Shown: positions 10,992 through 20,850, numbered from the stretch's first letter. The stretch is DNA of 64,000 bases from Corbicula japonica (GCA_038501625.1 JAZAYU010000179.1:310001-374000), one strand, 5' to 3'. Made by a program: numbers and translations. Notes: a model not told the origin generated them from the sequence alone.

Positions 10992-12474
10992 TTATGTTTG
11001 TAAATTAAATCTCCATAAAAAAACTGGCTGTGAAATACCTTGTTGCAATAGTGATTTTAAACTGCACCTGTATTTATGAATAAGATCTGGGTATCGACGA
11101 TAAAATTTGCAAAATGTTTTCCTTAATTTGTGATACCGATAACCTTGTTTAAAAAGTTTTTCTGTAATGCAAATATTACGTTCATTGAAATCATTAACAT
11201 CGTTGCAAGCTCTTGAAAAGCGAACAAGCTGTGAAATATAAACCCCGTAAGATGTTGCACGGGGAACATCGCCGTCTAAAAACGGAAAATTTACTATATT
11301 AAAATTAAAATCATCTCTTTTATCATATATTTTAGTAGTGACGTAACCATTTTCAATTGACAGATTTAGATCGAGAAAGTTTGCTTGCTTTTCTGAAGGG
11401 TTCGCTTTATTAAGTTGTAGTTCTTTAGGGTAAATCTTATTAACAAGTGATGGAAAATGGTTATTATCTATATTTAATAAATCATCAAGGTACCTCGGGG
11501 TGTTGTTAAAAGCTGTAATAATATCATCTTGATGTTCAGTAGAAAGAGATAACATAAAGTCTCTTTCATAACAGTATAAAAACAGATCAGCAACAAGGGG
11601 TGCACAATTAGAACCCATTGGGATGCCTATTACTTGTTTATAAATAATGGTACCGAATCTAACATAAATATTTTCAGGTAAGAAAGTTAGCGACTCTATT
11701 AGGTATTGACAAGTCCATAAAGTATAATTATCATAATAACCATCTGTAAAAAATGTCCTATGTTCATTACAAGCGATGAAGGTTTTATTTTCTCTAGCAA
11801 ACGTTTTTTAAATGAGACTGGTAAGCTTGTCTCTTATTAAATTATGAGTGAACGAAGTGTATAAAGTTGAGAAATCATAAGTTGACAAACAGAACTCCTG
11901 AAAATTATTTGATTTAAGCTTTTTCGAAACGTCATTTGAATTTTTATTCGACCAAAATAATTTTTTGCCAGAAGTTTCAAAAACCTTATCGCAATACCTA
12001 ATAACATGTTCTTTAATAGCTGTAAGACAAGATGTTAAGAGCACGGATAATTTAGTAGTAGTGCAAGAACTAGAGTTAGCAATAAATCTTGCTTTGTACG
12101 GTGTTTTATGCATTTAAGGCAACCAATACATAGTAGGTACTTTGTCTTGTTTCAGCTCAATACTGATTCTAAATTTTGTAATTTGTAGAGTGTGTGCAGT
12201 AACAATATCACTCTCAGATGAAGAAGTCAGTATATAAGCATTAGTGCTGTTCAGTTCTTCAGTTTGAATAATAATATAGTGTATTCGTCACACTATAATT
12301 ACATTATTAGAAGCCTTATCAGCAGGTGTTAAAACAAATTTGTTATGAAAGTCTTGAATTCCTTTTTTCAAATGACGAAAGTTAAAACGAGGTCGAGGTG
12401 GTAATAAGAACAGCTTCCAATTGTGTTTGATCATTTCCACGTGATCAAGTTGTAAGTTTCTACAACTTTTTCAG
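10992..12474 (-). pseudogene. Reverse transcriptase of a Penelope-like element, degenerate
   Basis: The minus strand encodes a recognisable but broken RT. In order: LLPPRPRFNFRHLKKGI and FVLTPADKASNN (about 12403-12310), KTPYKARFIANSSSCTTTKL (about 12110), an FSTLYT motif (RT motif A region, near 11870), GIPMGSNCAPLVADLF (motif B region, near 11610), YLDD at 11481-11492 (motif C, catalytic Asp pair), then YDKRDDFNF and YGVYISQLVRFSRAC. It ends with a stop near 10992. Stops or frameshifts interrupt it near 12290, 12114 and 11810. The GIPMGTNCAP...RY(I/L)DD family is common in invertebrate genomes. I assign it to Penelope-like elements, possibly the permuted type with a C-terminal RT, without verification. 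Its frame continues into repeat A, to an in-frame stop near 12474. Confidence 0.75.
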
Positions 12475-12512
12475 TTTTTTTTTATTTCAACAAAGTTTCA
12501 AGAAATAGCGTG

Positions 12513-12993
12513 TTTAACAAATATTTGTTAAAGCTTGTACTAAATACTACAATCACTATGTCACTTGAACATCGGAGTTTAACAAATCTTTGTTAAACTA
12601 TTCCCGTCACTTAACGGAGATGTTGCAAGAAAAACGGCCGAAAGATTAACAATAATTTGTTAACATCTCTGTTCGCTGTTACTGAATCTACTGAATCGAC
12701 AGTCGCAGGAGTTTAACAAATCTTTGTTAAAGCTTATACTATCTCTGCACGTGACAGAGATGTGGAAAGAAAATCGGCCGAACTGTTAACAATTATTTGT
12801 TAACATCTCTGTTCGCTCTTACTGAATCTACCGTCAGTCATGGGAGTTTAACAAATCTTTGTTAAAGCTTATACTTTTCTCCTTGACAAAGATGCAGAAG
12901 GAAATAGGTTAACAATAATTTGTTAACATCTCTGTTCGCTGTAACTGAATCTACCGTTTGTCAGATTTCAGAACATAACAAATATTTGTTAAC
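12513..12993. repeat. Array of eight ~20-bp palindromes in repeat A
   Basis: Palindromes begin near 12513, 12577, 12644, 12711, 12785, 12847, 12908 and 12976. Two types alternate in the middle of the array: TTTAACAAA(T/G)(A/C)TTTGTTAAA-like and GTTAACAATAATTTGTTAAC-like. Spacing is about 60-75 bp. Between them recur TACTGAATCTACCG, ACATCTCTGTTCGCTG and GAAAATCGGCCGAA. The pattern suggests ordered binding sites for a dimeric protein, or hairpin formation; neither is shown. Confidence 0.85.
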
Positions 12994-13151
12994 GATTATA
13001 TGAGAATCGTCATTTTGGCAAAGATTTTCAATGGGCATCGGCTGGTTATCAAAGTTTTCACAATAGTGTTAAGATGTTTATTTTTAAAATATAATCAGTC
13101 TGATAAAAAAACGACGAATCTTTTATATAAAAAATAAGTATATATTTGTGT

Positions 13152-13400
13152 TTATTTGATTTTTTTTTTAATTTTTAAAGATGGGGAGTGAACATCAAAG
13201 TGATGCATATTTCCCGTCAACATATTTGTAAAAAAGCTAAAATACTGAGTGAATAAATCTTGAAAAAAACTAATAGAGCATTTATAGAAAACATCATTTA
13301 TTTTACCTGTTTTAAACCTTTGCAAATATACTGTGATTAATGTGTTTTGCTGATTGTCATACATATTCAAGAAAGACATAATATAAATTATATTTTTCAC
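13152..13400 (-). CDS. Short open frame inside repeat A, unproven
   Basis: An 82-codon open frame with no recognised domain. Related open frames of 75 codons occur at the same place in B (34739-34966, plus) and C (63339-63566, minus). The shared core reads ITVYLxRxKTGKIN and later FTNMLTGNMHxFDVHSP. A and B differ at many positions, including indels, yet both stay open for about 60 codons. AT-rich repeats can do this by chance, and start codons differ, so this is a weak candidate. Confidence 0.2.
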   Translation of the reverse strand: MKNIIYIMSFLNMYDNQQNTLITVYLQRFKTGKINDVFYKCSISFFQDLFTQYFSFFTNMLTGNMHHFDVHSPSLKIKKKIK

Positions 13401-13545
13401 TTATCAAACTCCGGATCATATCAGTAATTCAGTAATTGTATCATACATGTATCTTAATCAAATCAAGTTTCCAAGAACAAAATAAAATTAGCTGATAAAA
13501 TTGTATATTAATTTTAATGAACAACATTTTATTCAGTACTTTTCA

Positions 13546-13634
<89 letters not shown>

Positions 13635-13636
13635 CA
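13546..13636. repeat. (AAT)n.(ATT)n microsatellite
   Basis: A long AAT run followed by an ATT run, so the tract can fold back on itself. The equivalent position in copy 2 is the right edge of the N gap at 36232, which suggests the microsatellite caused that assembly break. Confidence 0.95.
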
Positions 13637-14192
13637 GAATGATTTAAAATCGCATTCGTGTAACATTAAGTAATTTTATATCATCTTTTCTAAGCATGCA
13701 TTTAATTTATATTCTATAACAATATTATGTTTTTATTTTATTATTTCTCAAGATTGTACTTTAAGATTCAGGTGTACAGTAACTCGGACTTACTCCAGAT
13801 TGGGTATTTTACTATGAACACACATTTACTTAAATGTCTTTAAATGTCATAAACACTTAAACCGTTTATGATTCGCTTCTTCGAACAACTCACTGATAAC
13901 AGAAATCTTGTTTAATATACTCATGTATTATGATACATAGCGTTGGTAAGATGGCACTTTGTCTTTTCCATTTTTAAACACTATGTAAAATCCGAAATCT
14001 AGAAATGATATGTGTAGATTCCTGGAAAATTATAGCGACCATTTCACAGCATGAACGTTGATACCAATAACATTTTCTCTTTCACATCTGCTTGTATTGT
14101 TTTAACTATTCCGTGATTCCAGCTTCAGTAGTGATGACTAATGTACCTAAAATTAAATATAAAAAGACATGAAAGTTAGCAAAAGATGAAAT

Positions 14193-14374
14193 TCAAATAG
14201 CCACAGAAAAAAAGTTTAGAAATGCAAGTAATATATAACCTATAAAATGAGTAAAAGCAAGAGAATCTAATGGATTTTCGCCTTGAAATGGTCTTTGTAA
14301 AATAATTTTTCCGCTGGGTGTGTTAAACAAGGTGCTATTGTGCACCAACCTCACTAAATGTCCATACAGGCTTT
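14193..14374 (-). CDS. Candidate terminal exon, unidentified membrane protein (copy 1)
   Basis: On the minus strand a strong acceptor (ACTTGTTTGTTCATAG) at 14375 precedes an open frame of about 60 codons ending in TGA at 14193. The translation includes LYGHLVRLVHNSTLF and then a hydrophobic C-terminal segment, FIGYILLAFLNFFSVAI, which could be a membrane span. The exon begins with two bases of a split codon, so it fits the phase-1 donor at 16966. The same sequence is unchanged in copy 2 (36786-36967). No homologue is recognised. Because the copies are nearly identical throughout, conservation between them is not strong evidence of coding. Confidence 0.35.
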
Positions 14375-14384
14375 CTATGAACAA

Positions 14385-15269
14385 ACAAGTACAAGATGTT
14401 CATCATTGAGATAAACTCTAATAAACTATTGTTATTTATTCTTGTTGTAATGGTCTAAATAAGATGTTAATAAATTGGCGATGACTGTTCGGGTGCATTT
14501 TTGTTGTATTAGCCGCTTAACAAATGCGTTTGTTTTCATCATGCGAAAATTGCATCGCTTTGCATGACTTCAGAGGTTGATGATTTTGTTTTTTTATTTA
14601 TCCTACTGTGAGGAAATTCCGCTGGTCGCTCCAGCCTAGGCAAATTTAGCTCGTCTTAATTTGCCTATAATTTCGCAAAAAATAATATGGCATTATTGGC
14701 AACAAAATAGAAAAAAAACTGTTAAAGCACGTCACGGTTGACAGAATAAATGGCTCACATGTGTAACTAAATAACGATCAGCACCAAAACTAGAGATTTT
14801 TTTCAAGATTGAGATGTATATTTTTACCAGATTGATATCTACTTAATTCAGAAAAATTAGTTAAGACCGATATTTACGGTGTTTAAAATTGCGACATATA
14901 AAAAGAAAAAGTACGTATGATCATTGCGTATAATCTGTTGAAACAAACTAGTAATGTTTCAATCTTTATATTTTCGGCTTGTGTTCCGTTAGTATTTTTT
15001 TAAGTAAAATGTAAATACTGTCAGAAAGTGGCATATCTTTTTCTAAGATGAGATTCCCAGAAACGGGAAAGCTCTCCTCAAGAAAACACATATTTTGAGT
15101 ACATGCTTATATAATGTTATAGCAAAATAAACGCAGACGTACGAATCGTTTAATAAAAAGGTAGATATAGCGTTAGTATATAGCAACTTGCAATAAAATT
15201 ATGGTGTAAAACGGTTACACAGTCAGATGATAGAGCAGCGCGCGTTATCAACACAATGTGTATTCTTAC
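14385..15269. other. No gene seen (copy 1)
   Basis: About 0.9 kb with no exon candidate I can support. Copy 2 has a 14-bp deletion (near 37486) relative to 14896-14912, plus small indels. Confidence 0.35.
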
Positions 15270-15406
15270 CTTAATTTCATACAAAACATAAAATGATCAA
15301 TGAGTTCTAAATAGATAAACAAATAAAAGCTATGCTTTCTTATCTGACCATCAGGAGACCGGTAATAGCTACTGAATTGAGTAATACGAGGGTAAATCGT
15401 GTTGCT
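15270..15406 (-). CDS. Candidate internal exon (copy 1)
   Basis: The minus strand shows an acceptor CGATTTGTCTAG at 15407, a 137-bp open segment and an AAG|GTAAGA donor at 15269-15270. The frame starting in phase 0 reads without stops; it contains YPRITQFSSYYRSPDGQIRK and then an aromatic-rich stretch. In copy 2 (37849-37985) one base differs (ATC versus ATA codon), which is synonymous in this frame. The product is unknown. Its phases (0 to 2) do not fit directly between the 16966 donor and the 14374 acceptor unless other exons or alternative splicing are invoked. Confidence 0.3.
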
Positions 15407-15529
15407 CTAGACAAATCGATATGTGTATAAGAATTGTAACTTAGAGAATAAATGAAATGAGAAAAAATACAAAACAAACAAGGTTTTAACAAATTAAGCT
15501 TACTGTACTTTCTAAACGTTCTCTTAATT

Positions 15530-15718
15530 TCAATCAACCAACATGTTTTCATTCAAGATATTGTACAATTCTTTTAACCATGATTTATTAAGCAAGGGTG
15601 CAGAGGAGGAGCAGACAAAAACCTTGATTTTTTCATAGTGCATTTTATGCAAAAAACCTATCATTGTGTTACATGTATATGCTAAGCGTCTTGGAAGTAT
15701 AAACAATATTTCAAAATT
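15530..15718 (-). CDS. Candidate terminal or alternative exon (copy 1)
   Basis: Minus-strand acceptor AACTCTTCAATTAG followed by 62 open codons and TGA at 15530. The translation includes LPRRLAYTCNTMIGFLHK and IKVFVCSSSAPLLNKSWLKE, with protein-like composition. Copy 2 (38109-38297) differs by one base, changing Phe to Tyr near the start. I see no defined domain; a passing resemblance to TIR/SEFIR folds is not good enough to call. Confidence 0.3.
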   Translation of the reverse strand, partial: NFEILFILPRRLAYTCNTMIGFLHKMHYEKIKVFVCSSSAPLLNKSWLKELYNILNENMLVD

Positions 15719-16905
15719 CTAATTGAAGAGTTTTACGGATAAGTTTACAATCTCGTTTTGTGATGTTTGACGAATAAGAGATTTCTATTTCTTTTCTTTC
15801 TTGTCATTACGACGAACTCCTAGATCTTAAAGTGTGTAATGTTAACATGATCTTTCCAAAATCACAAAGATTTGTTACTTTTCTACTGTTTTGTTCTTGC
15901 AGAAAATGATATACTTTTTATGCCAATTAAAACAGCTATTTTATAGGAATTGTTATTAGTCATTAATGAAAAATACAGCCTGTTTTAGGGGGGTTGATTT
16001 GCAATACTTTTTTTAATGATCTTAACTATTCTATAAATCCGTTGAAAATAAATTGCAAGTGTCTTAGTGTTTGAGATAATTATGCCTGTCTGTATCACTT
16101 CTTCGGGTTTTTTTATGTACGTCGTTTATGTAAATTAGAAAATCACAACAAAACAAATGTGATTGTCTTCAGGACTGGTGAATTCTTTTATTCGACCAGT
16201 ACACCTCACTTTGTAATTGGATACCTCATTAAGCTTCTTGGGCAACTTTATGATTCCTGGGGTGAAGTGCTTAATCGTAATGTCATGATGTAACTGATTA
16301 ACTAGCAGATAAGAAATCCAGGAGATTCGGGGATATTAAATCATTTTTGTACAGATGTCTTCCTTTCTAAATAATGCGATAAAATTTTGCATAACATGAA
16401 CTTAACTTTCTCTTGGAGGTTATAACGATAAGTCATTCGGATAAAAAGGAAATTACATGAACATGTCAGTAATCATTATCCACAATTAAGGTAGCTTGCA
16501 CAATTTCAATCTGGGTGTTAGCTATAAATCAGTTCTCGGCTTCAAATAGATAAAGAAAACTTAACTGCACATTTTTATAAATGTTGTCGAATTGCAATAA
16601 TCAAGCAATCATCATTAGAATCCGAAGAAAATGACATGTTATATGTTGCAAAACATTAAATGGCTAGCCTGGCGACAAATAAGATTTTTCAAAAGAAATG
16701 TCATATTAAATTAATATGGTTTTACTTATTTTATAATATTTTATTTCACTTTCTTAATCAGTTAACCATCAACCATATTCTAAAAGATAAATAAAGTTTA
16801 TAAAAACATATAGAAACAAACATATCTAAGACATATTGTGAATTCAAAATATTATATGAGACTTTGTTTATGATCATTAATCATTGTTCTATGAATATGC
16901 GTGCT
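15719..16905. other. Mostly non-coding; one ambiguous exon-like segment
   Basis: 16210-16293 is open on both strands. The minus reading has an acceptor (GCTAGTTAATCAG) and an AAA|GTGAGG donor bounding 28 codons. The plus reading has an acceptor (TTGTCTTCAG at about 16171) and about 40 codons to TAA near 16293. Only one, or neither, can be real. The rest of the stretch shows no supported feature. Confidence 0.3.
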
Positions 16906-16906
16906 A

Positions 16907-17264
16907 TCACTTCTTTAAAATATCAATTTTCAACTCTTTAAATAGTAAAAGGTACAAGAACTCACGTTCCTTTTTGTATATCAAGGGTGTTCGGGTGAAA
17001 ACATAAGGCCCTGCATGTTTTACAATGTATAAGGTTGCAAGAAAGAAAGAAAATGAAACTGTAGCTAACGGGATGAAAATGCTGTAACAGTTCATTAATT
17101 TGAATATATTTACTGAAGTTGTTTCGGTGAATGTCATTAGGTCGCCACAATTTTCACAATCTAATTGTGCTCCACTCTTCATCAATAATATCATTATTTC
17201 ATAAACCGAAAACACTGCAACTATATAAGTAACAAATGTCAAGAATAAATTTAGACTTGTCAGC
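16907..17264 (-). CDS. Candidate exon encoding two membrane segments (copy 1)
   Basis: A long minus open frame bounded upstream by a possible acceptor (CAATTGTAACAG) at 17265. It encodes NLFLTFVTYIVAVFSVYEI and YSIFIPLATVSFSFFLATL, two probable transmembrane helices joined by a loop with CENCGD. The frame continues to a stop at 16907, but a good donor (GAAC|GTGAGT) at 16966 would end the exon in phase 1 and join to the acceptor at 14375. The first base pairs in phase with the donor at 17936. Copy 2 (39486-39843) encodes the same residues. The family is not recognised. Confidence 0.4.
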
Positions 17265-17285
17265 CTGTTACAATTGTCCACTTTT

Positions 17286-17513
17286 CAACACTTTCCTCGA
17301 TTTTACGGCTAGGCTAACAGTGTAGATCCAGAACAGCCGGCACAAGCGTGCTGTATAATCAGGATTTGTATTGTTCGCTTTTTGATTAATTAACATATTT
17401 TTACCGAAAAGCTAACAGTGCAGATCCTGATCAGACGGCAAGCTTGTGCGGACTGTTTTGGATCCACACTGCCTGTCCGCTCGTTAAAAAAACGCGTGGC
17501 GGAAAGGGTTAAA
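17286..17513. repeat. GATC-rich foldback MITE (copy 1)
   Basis: Both arms present: AACAGTGTAGATCCAGAACA at 17317-17336 and the inverted partner ending near 17480. The right terminal repeat GGCGGAAAGGGTTAA is at 17499-17513 and the left terminus is diverged. The element sits within the proposed intron between the exons at 17264 and 17937. The copy 2 counterpart is 39865-40092. Confidence 0.8.
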
Positions 17514-17936
17514 CGTTATTTACTGCATTGTCACGATCTTGAATATGCAACATCCTCTCTTCGAATATAGGAGTTTAGCATATGACATGCAAAACATGTA
17601 CAAATTAATGTTGTAGAATATTGTAATGATTGTTGGAGGAACGCGTTCTATCTAAAGAATACTTCAACGTCTACGAATGTGTTGGACAATTACTCGCTTT
17701 TATAGAACACATCAAAAAATTTTACCTCGCGCTATATAAACATGATTTATGATTTATTATTAAGACCCTATCCCGTCATTGAAACATAATACTTTCAAGA
17801 AGTTTAAGCTCATTATTTACTTTTTAAAATAAATGCATACTATAAACAACCCAATTGTTTACAGCGATACACATTAAACGATAACAAAAGAACACCTTTA
17901 TTACTGATAAAATATAAATGTAAGGGGAATACTTAC

Positions 17937-18004
17937 CTATCAGTGTTTATGCGGAATGTTGACCTGATCTGTACATGCTTCAACTTATGTTCGTGTTCTA
18001 CATT
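17937..18004 (-). CDS. Candidate short exon (copy 1)
   Basis: A very strong minus donor (GATAG|GTAAGTAT) lies at 17936-17937. Upstream of it 22 codons are open, containing EHEHKLKHVQIRSTFRINTD, and the exon ends in phase 2 as needed to join 17264. The 5' limit is uncertain: I chose an AG at 18005 that gives phase 0. In copy 2 the open frame runs further upstream through an (AT)n tract to an ATG at 40724, but in copy 1 one fewer AT unit breaks that frame. Confidence 0.3.
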
Positions 18005-18437
18005 CTCATATCTTAAACGTAAATATATATATATCAACACAAAATAACAGCATATACATAAGCAATTCACTAAACGAATATGAAAATGACGGAAATAAAG
18101 GAACATGTTCTCCAAACATATAAGCATTGGTCAGCGGGCCCATTTTTCTAAAATCTCGGCTTATTTTTTTAACAAAAGTTGATAAACCTAGTAAGCCTGA
18201 GTTTAAACATCACAAATATAGTATGGTTTTAGTATAATACGTAATAAGAGACATTCATGTGACCAGAACTACAAAAGACATTTTAGAATATTAAGTTATC
18301 ACAAATTTTCACGATTGATAACGCTGGCGGCTTTAAGACCGTGCTTTCAAAACAATCAAACGTAAATAAGATTTTTGGAAAAGATAACAAACATAATACA
18401 AATTTTATGTTACTGTTATAAAACATATAACGCTTAC

Positions 18438-18496
18438 CATTTTAGAGATACCATCCACAAATTTGCGTGTCATAAGACAAACCAAATCTTTATCAT
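18438..18496 (-). CDS. Candidate 59-bp exon (copy 1)
   Basis: Minus-strand acceptor TATTATTTTTCAG at 18497 and donor AAAATG|GTAAGC at 18437-18438 bound a 59-bp segment. After two bases completing a split codon it reads DKDLVCLMTRKFVDGISKM without stops. The incoming phase matches the phase-1 donor of the exon at 19871-20069, giving Asp at the junction. Sequence unchanged in copy 2 (41019-41077). No family recognised. Confidence 0.4.
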
Positions 18497-19870
18497 CTGA
18501 AAAATAATATCCGAACTTCGATAACGAAACATAATATTCACAAAGACTCCCAACTTAACAACACGACTTGCTTTCATATTTTGAATTATTGTTTTGTTGA
18601 AAAGACAGTCATCTAAACAGCCCTTTGCATTAAAAAAGTCACTACAAGTCTTAAGAAGCCTCTGCTTTGATTCAAAATGAAACAACTTTTTCGCTCAATA
18701 ACTTCTTAAGTGATTTGCAATAACAACCCACTTCAGCTTAATTTCTGCAATTCCAGAAGTTTGAACACACTTCCATCACGTGACTACTTTAATCGCATTT
18801 ACAACACACTCACAGAACATTTAGTTTGAGGGTAGAAGGCTAGCCTGGCAGACGGCTAGATGGTTCTATTTTAGTTACCTGTATAAATATTTTAGATATA
18901 TTTTGTTTTTAAATTATTATTTTATAGTTCTTAGTTTCTAATTCTGATGTCTGTCGCAGTTTTGGGAGCTAAGGGAATGTAAAAAAAAACAACAGAAAAA
19001 CGAAGTGCAGGGTAAATTTTCTTGATATATTTTTGGATGACGGATAAAAAATAAAACAGAATATAGGGACGGGAGCAAGTCTAGAAGCAGGCTACTCTTG
19101 GGTCAAACAAAGTTTAGTTTGTAGAATTTCCAATATCTGTATCGAATCGGTTAATGTAAATAGAGATAAAATTGCCTGTATCTGATAAGCCGTGTAATCT
19201 AGTTCTCCCTCTCTCTCTCTCTTAAGCACCTAATAGTTTAGAAATACGTTGAAATACATGATGAAGATTTTCTATTGTGTTAAAAGTGAATGAAATAACA
19301 TTTTTCTCAGTTCGTTATAATCGTGATTTAAAAGTTATTAAAAGTGACAATAAATTATTTTTTGTATCACACTCGTATTTTGATCATTAATCCTTACCCT
19401 TACGAGATTTGCCAATAGTTCAACCTGTAATTGTTCAAAGGTCAGATTTGTAACAATTATTTGGCTAAATAGCAGTTGGTGTATGTTCAGTTGTGAATTT
19501 AGGTTTGACTACAGTAATTTAACTCACATAGACTCCTATTCAAGCTTCAAATCTCCTATTTCAAATGAGCTATTGAGCCAACGCCTTTATATCTGCTTTT
19601 TTGTTAAAACTATTTAAGCTGTCGGTGTATAATTATATTCATTGTTCAAAGGTTTGATTTGCAGCACTTCATTGGCTGAATAGTTGGTCGTGTGTGATAA
19701 GTTGTGAATTTAGGTTAGACTACAGCAATTCATTTCCCATAGACTCCCAGCAAAGCTTCATATCTTCTATTCTAACTAAGCTATTGAGTCAATGTATTGA
19801 AATCTGCTTTTTGCGAAAACTAATCTAGAGACATCATACATGTAAATACACAGCAAATAAATAGCCTTAC
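18497..19870. other. Intronic or intergenic, no feature supported
   Basis: AT-rich. Two diverged copies of a ~200-bp segment are visible: AGGTCAGATTTGTAAC at about 19439 with GTGAATTTAGGTTTGACTAC, and AGGTTTGATTTGCAGC at about 19650 with GTGAATTTAGGTTAGACTAC. This indicates an old local tandem duplication. A short CT repeat lies near 19207-19221. Confidence 0.5.
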
Positions 19871-20069
19871 CAGTAAATTTAAGCAATTTGCGCTGAAATA
19901 CCACCACCCTCAGCCACGCGCCACTCAAGTTCAGTTTCACTTTGTCAAAAGTATAACCCATGTTGCAGATAAAACTTTTCATTAACTCAAAATATGAATG
20001 CAAACGTTTTGTTTCAACTTCTTCTATACACTGTGCATGAAGATCCGCTATGTAATATGAGTGAAAAAC
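19871..20069 (-). CDS. Candidate 199-bp coding exon (copy 1)
   Basis: The best exon candidate in the interior. Minus acceptor ATAATCTGTTAG at 20070, donor TTTACTG|GTAAGG at 19870-19871, and 66 codons open throughout. The translation includes YYIADLHAQCIEEVETKRLH and then LMKSFICNMGYTFDKVKLNL, of soluble, balanced composition. It starts in phase 0 and ends in phase 1, matching the exon at 18438-18496. Copy 2 (42454-42652) is identical. I do not recognise the family. Further 5' exons must exist if the gene is real, but none could be placed with confidence. Confidence 0.45.
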
Positions 20070-20339
20070 CTAACAGATTATGTATAAAAGTGATATTAGC
20101 GGAATAAAACATATGATACTTAAAATGTGGTACATTATTTTGTATATTCGTTTGGCTTTAGTTTGTATTTGCAAACTAAAATGAATTTATTACACAGAAA
20201 AGGCGGACAAAGGAAAACGAACCTGGAAACGAATAAATCACTTTTGTCATAAGTTTTGACAGAAAACTTATTTTTTAACAATTATATTGTATTGAACACC
20301 TTATTTATGACTTAAATTTATGGCGGATATAATGATCTT

Positions 20340-20520
20340 CATAATCACCATTATCTAAATTATCATCATCAACACCATCATCACTATCGTCATCATCATC
20401 ATCATTAACACATCTATCTTTAAATAACGACCTCACATCATTACACAAGCACGCGATTACCACTGCCACTGCTATCATCATCATTACAATGTGCATCACG
20501 ATTGTCATCATCATCACATA
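20340..20520. repeat. (ATC)n-type degenerate microsatellite (copy 1)
   Basis: Interrupted CAT/ATC trinucleotide runs. Apparent Asp- or Met-rich frames across it are translation artefacts. Copy 2 counterpart 42923-43103. Confidence 0.9.
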
Positions 20521-20611
20521 ATGATTTTACATTCTTTCTTTCATAGGAAAAAACACCAGATAAAATACAAGTTTAGTTTTATGTATTCGTGCAACAATTT
20601 AACATAATGTG

Positions 20612-20850
20612 ATTTATGACATGATGATAATGATGATGATGATGGTGATCATGGTGAATCTCCCTATGACAATGGCGGTCGTCTTAATAATTGAAAAAAG
20701 AATTGTTGTTGATAATGGTGATAAGCACATTTATATTTTCCGTGTTATTGATGATGGTAACGATGATGATGATAATGGTTTGAGTGCTGGTTCTCCCTAT
20801 GATGATATTGGTGATGATGGACAGATGTCTTTTGTCACACGATAATGATG
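20612..20850. repeat. (GAT)n-type degenerate microsatellite (copy 1)
   Basis: Interrupted ATG/GAT trinucleotide runs in the opposite strand sense to the tract at 20340-20520, so the two tracts form a loose inverted pair about 100 bp apart. Copy 2 counterpart 43195-43433. Confidence 0.9.

Larger units (their letters stand above)
12409..13542 (+). repeat. Terminal inverted repeat A (left end of the 23-kb unit)
   Basis: A ~1.13-kb repeat beginning AACAGCTTCCAATTG and ending TTTTATTCAGTACTT. It matches 34572-35687 in inverted orientation and 62618-63733 in direct orientation. A is visibly more diverged from B and C than B and C are from each other. Order inside: an outer hairpin (AAGTTGTA/TACAACTT, about 12448-12470), eight palindromes at 12513-12993, an AT-rich segment, and an inner part with a short open frame. 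The repeat is bounded outside by the reverse transcriptase and inside by an (AAT)n tract. Confidence 0.9.

Noticed and set aside
12513..12993. CRISPR-like array of regularly spaced repeats
   Set aside because: The repeated units are palindromes with conserved, not unique, linkers, the setting is eukaryotic, and no cas genes are present.
12409..13542. Hammerhead ribozyme, as found in some Penelope-like elements
   Set aside because: I looked for the CUGANGA...GAAA core in both orientations of the repeat and did not find a convincing combination.
15530..15718. TIR or SEFIR domain
   Set aside because: Resemblance is limited to a short KVFV...S stretch; the expected catalytic and loop motifs are absent.
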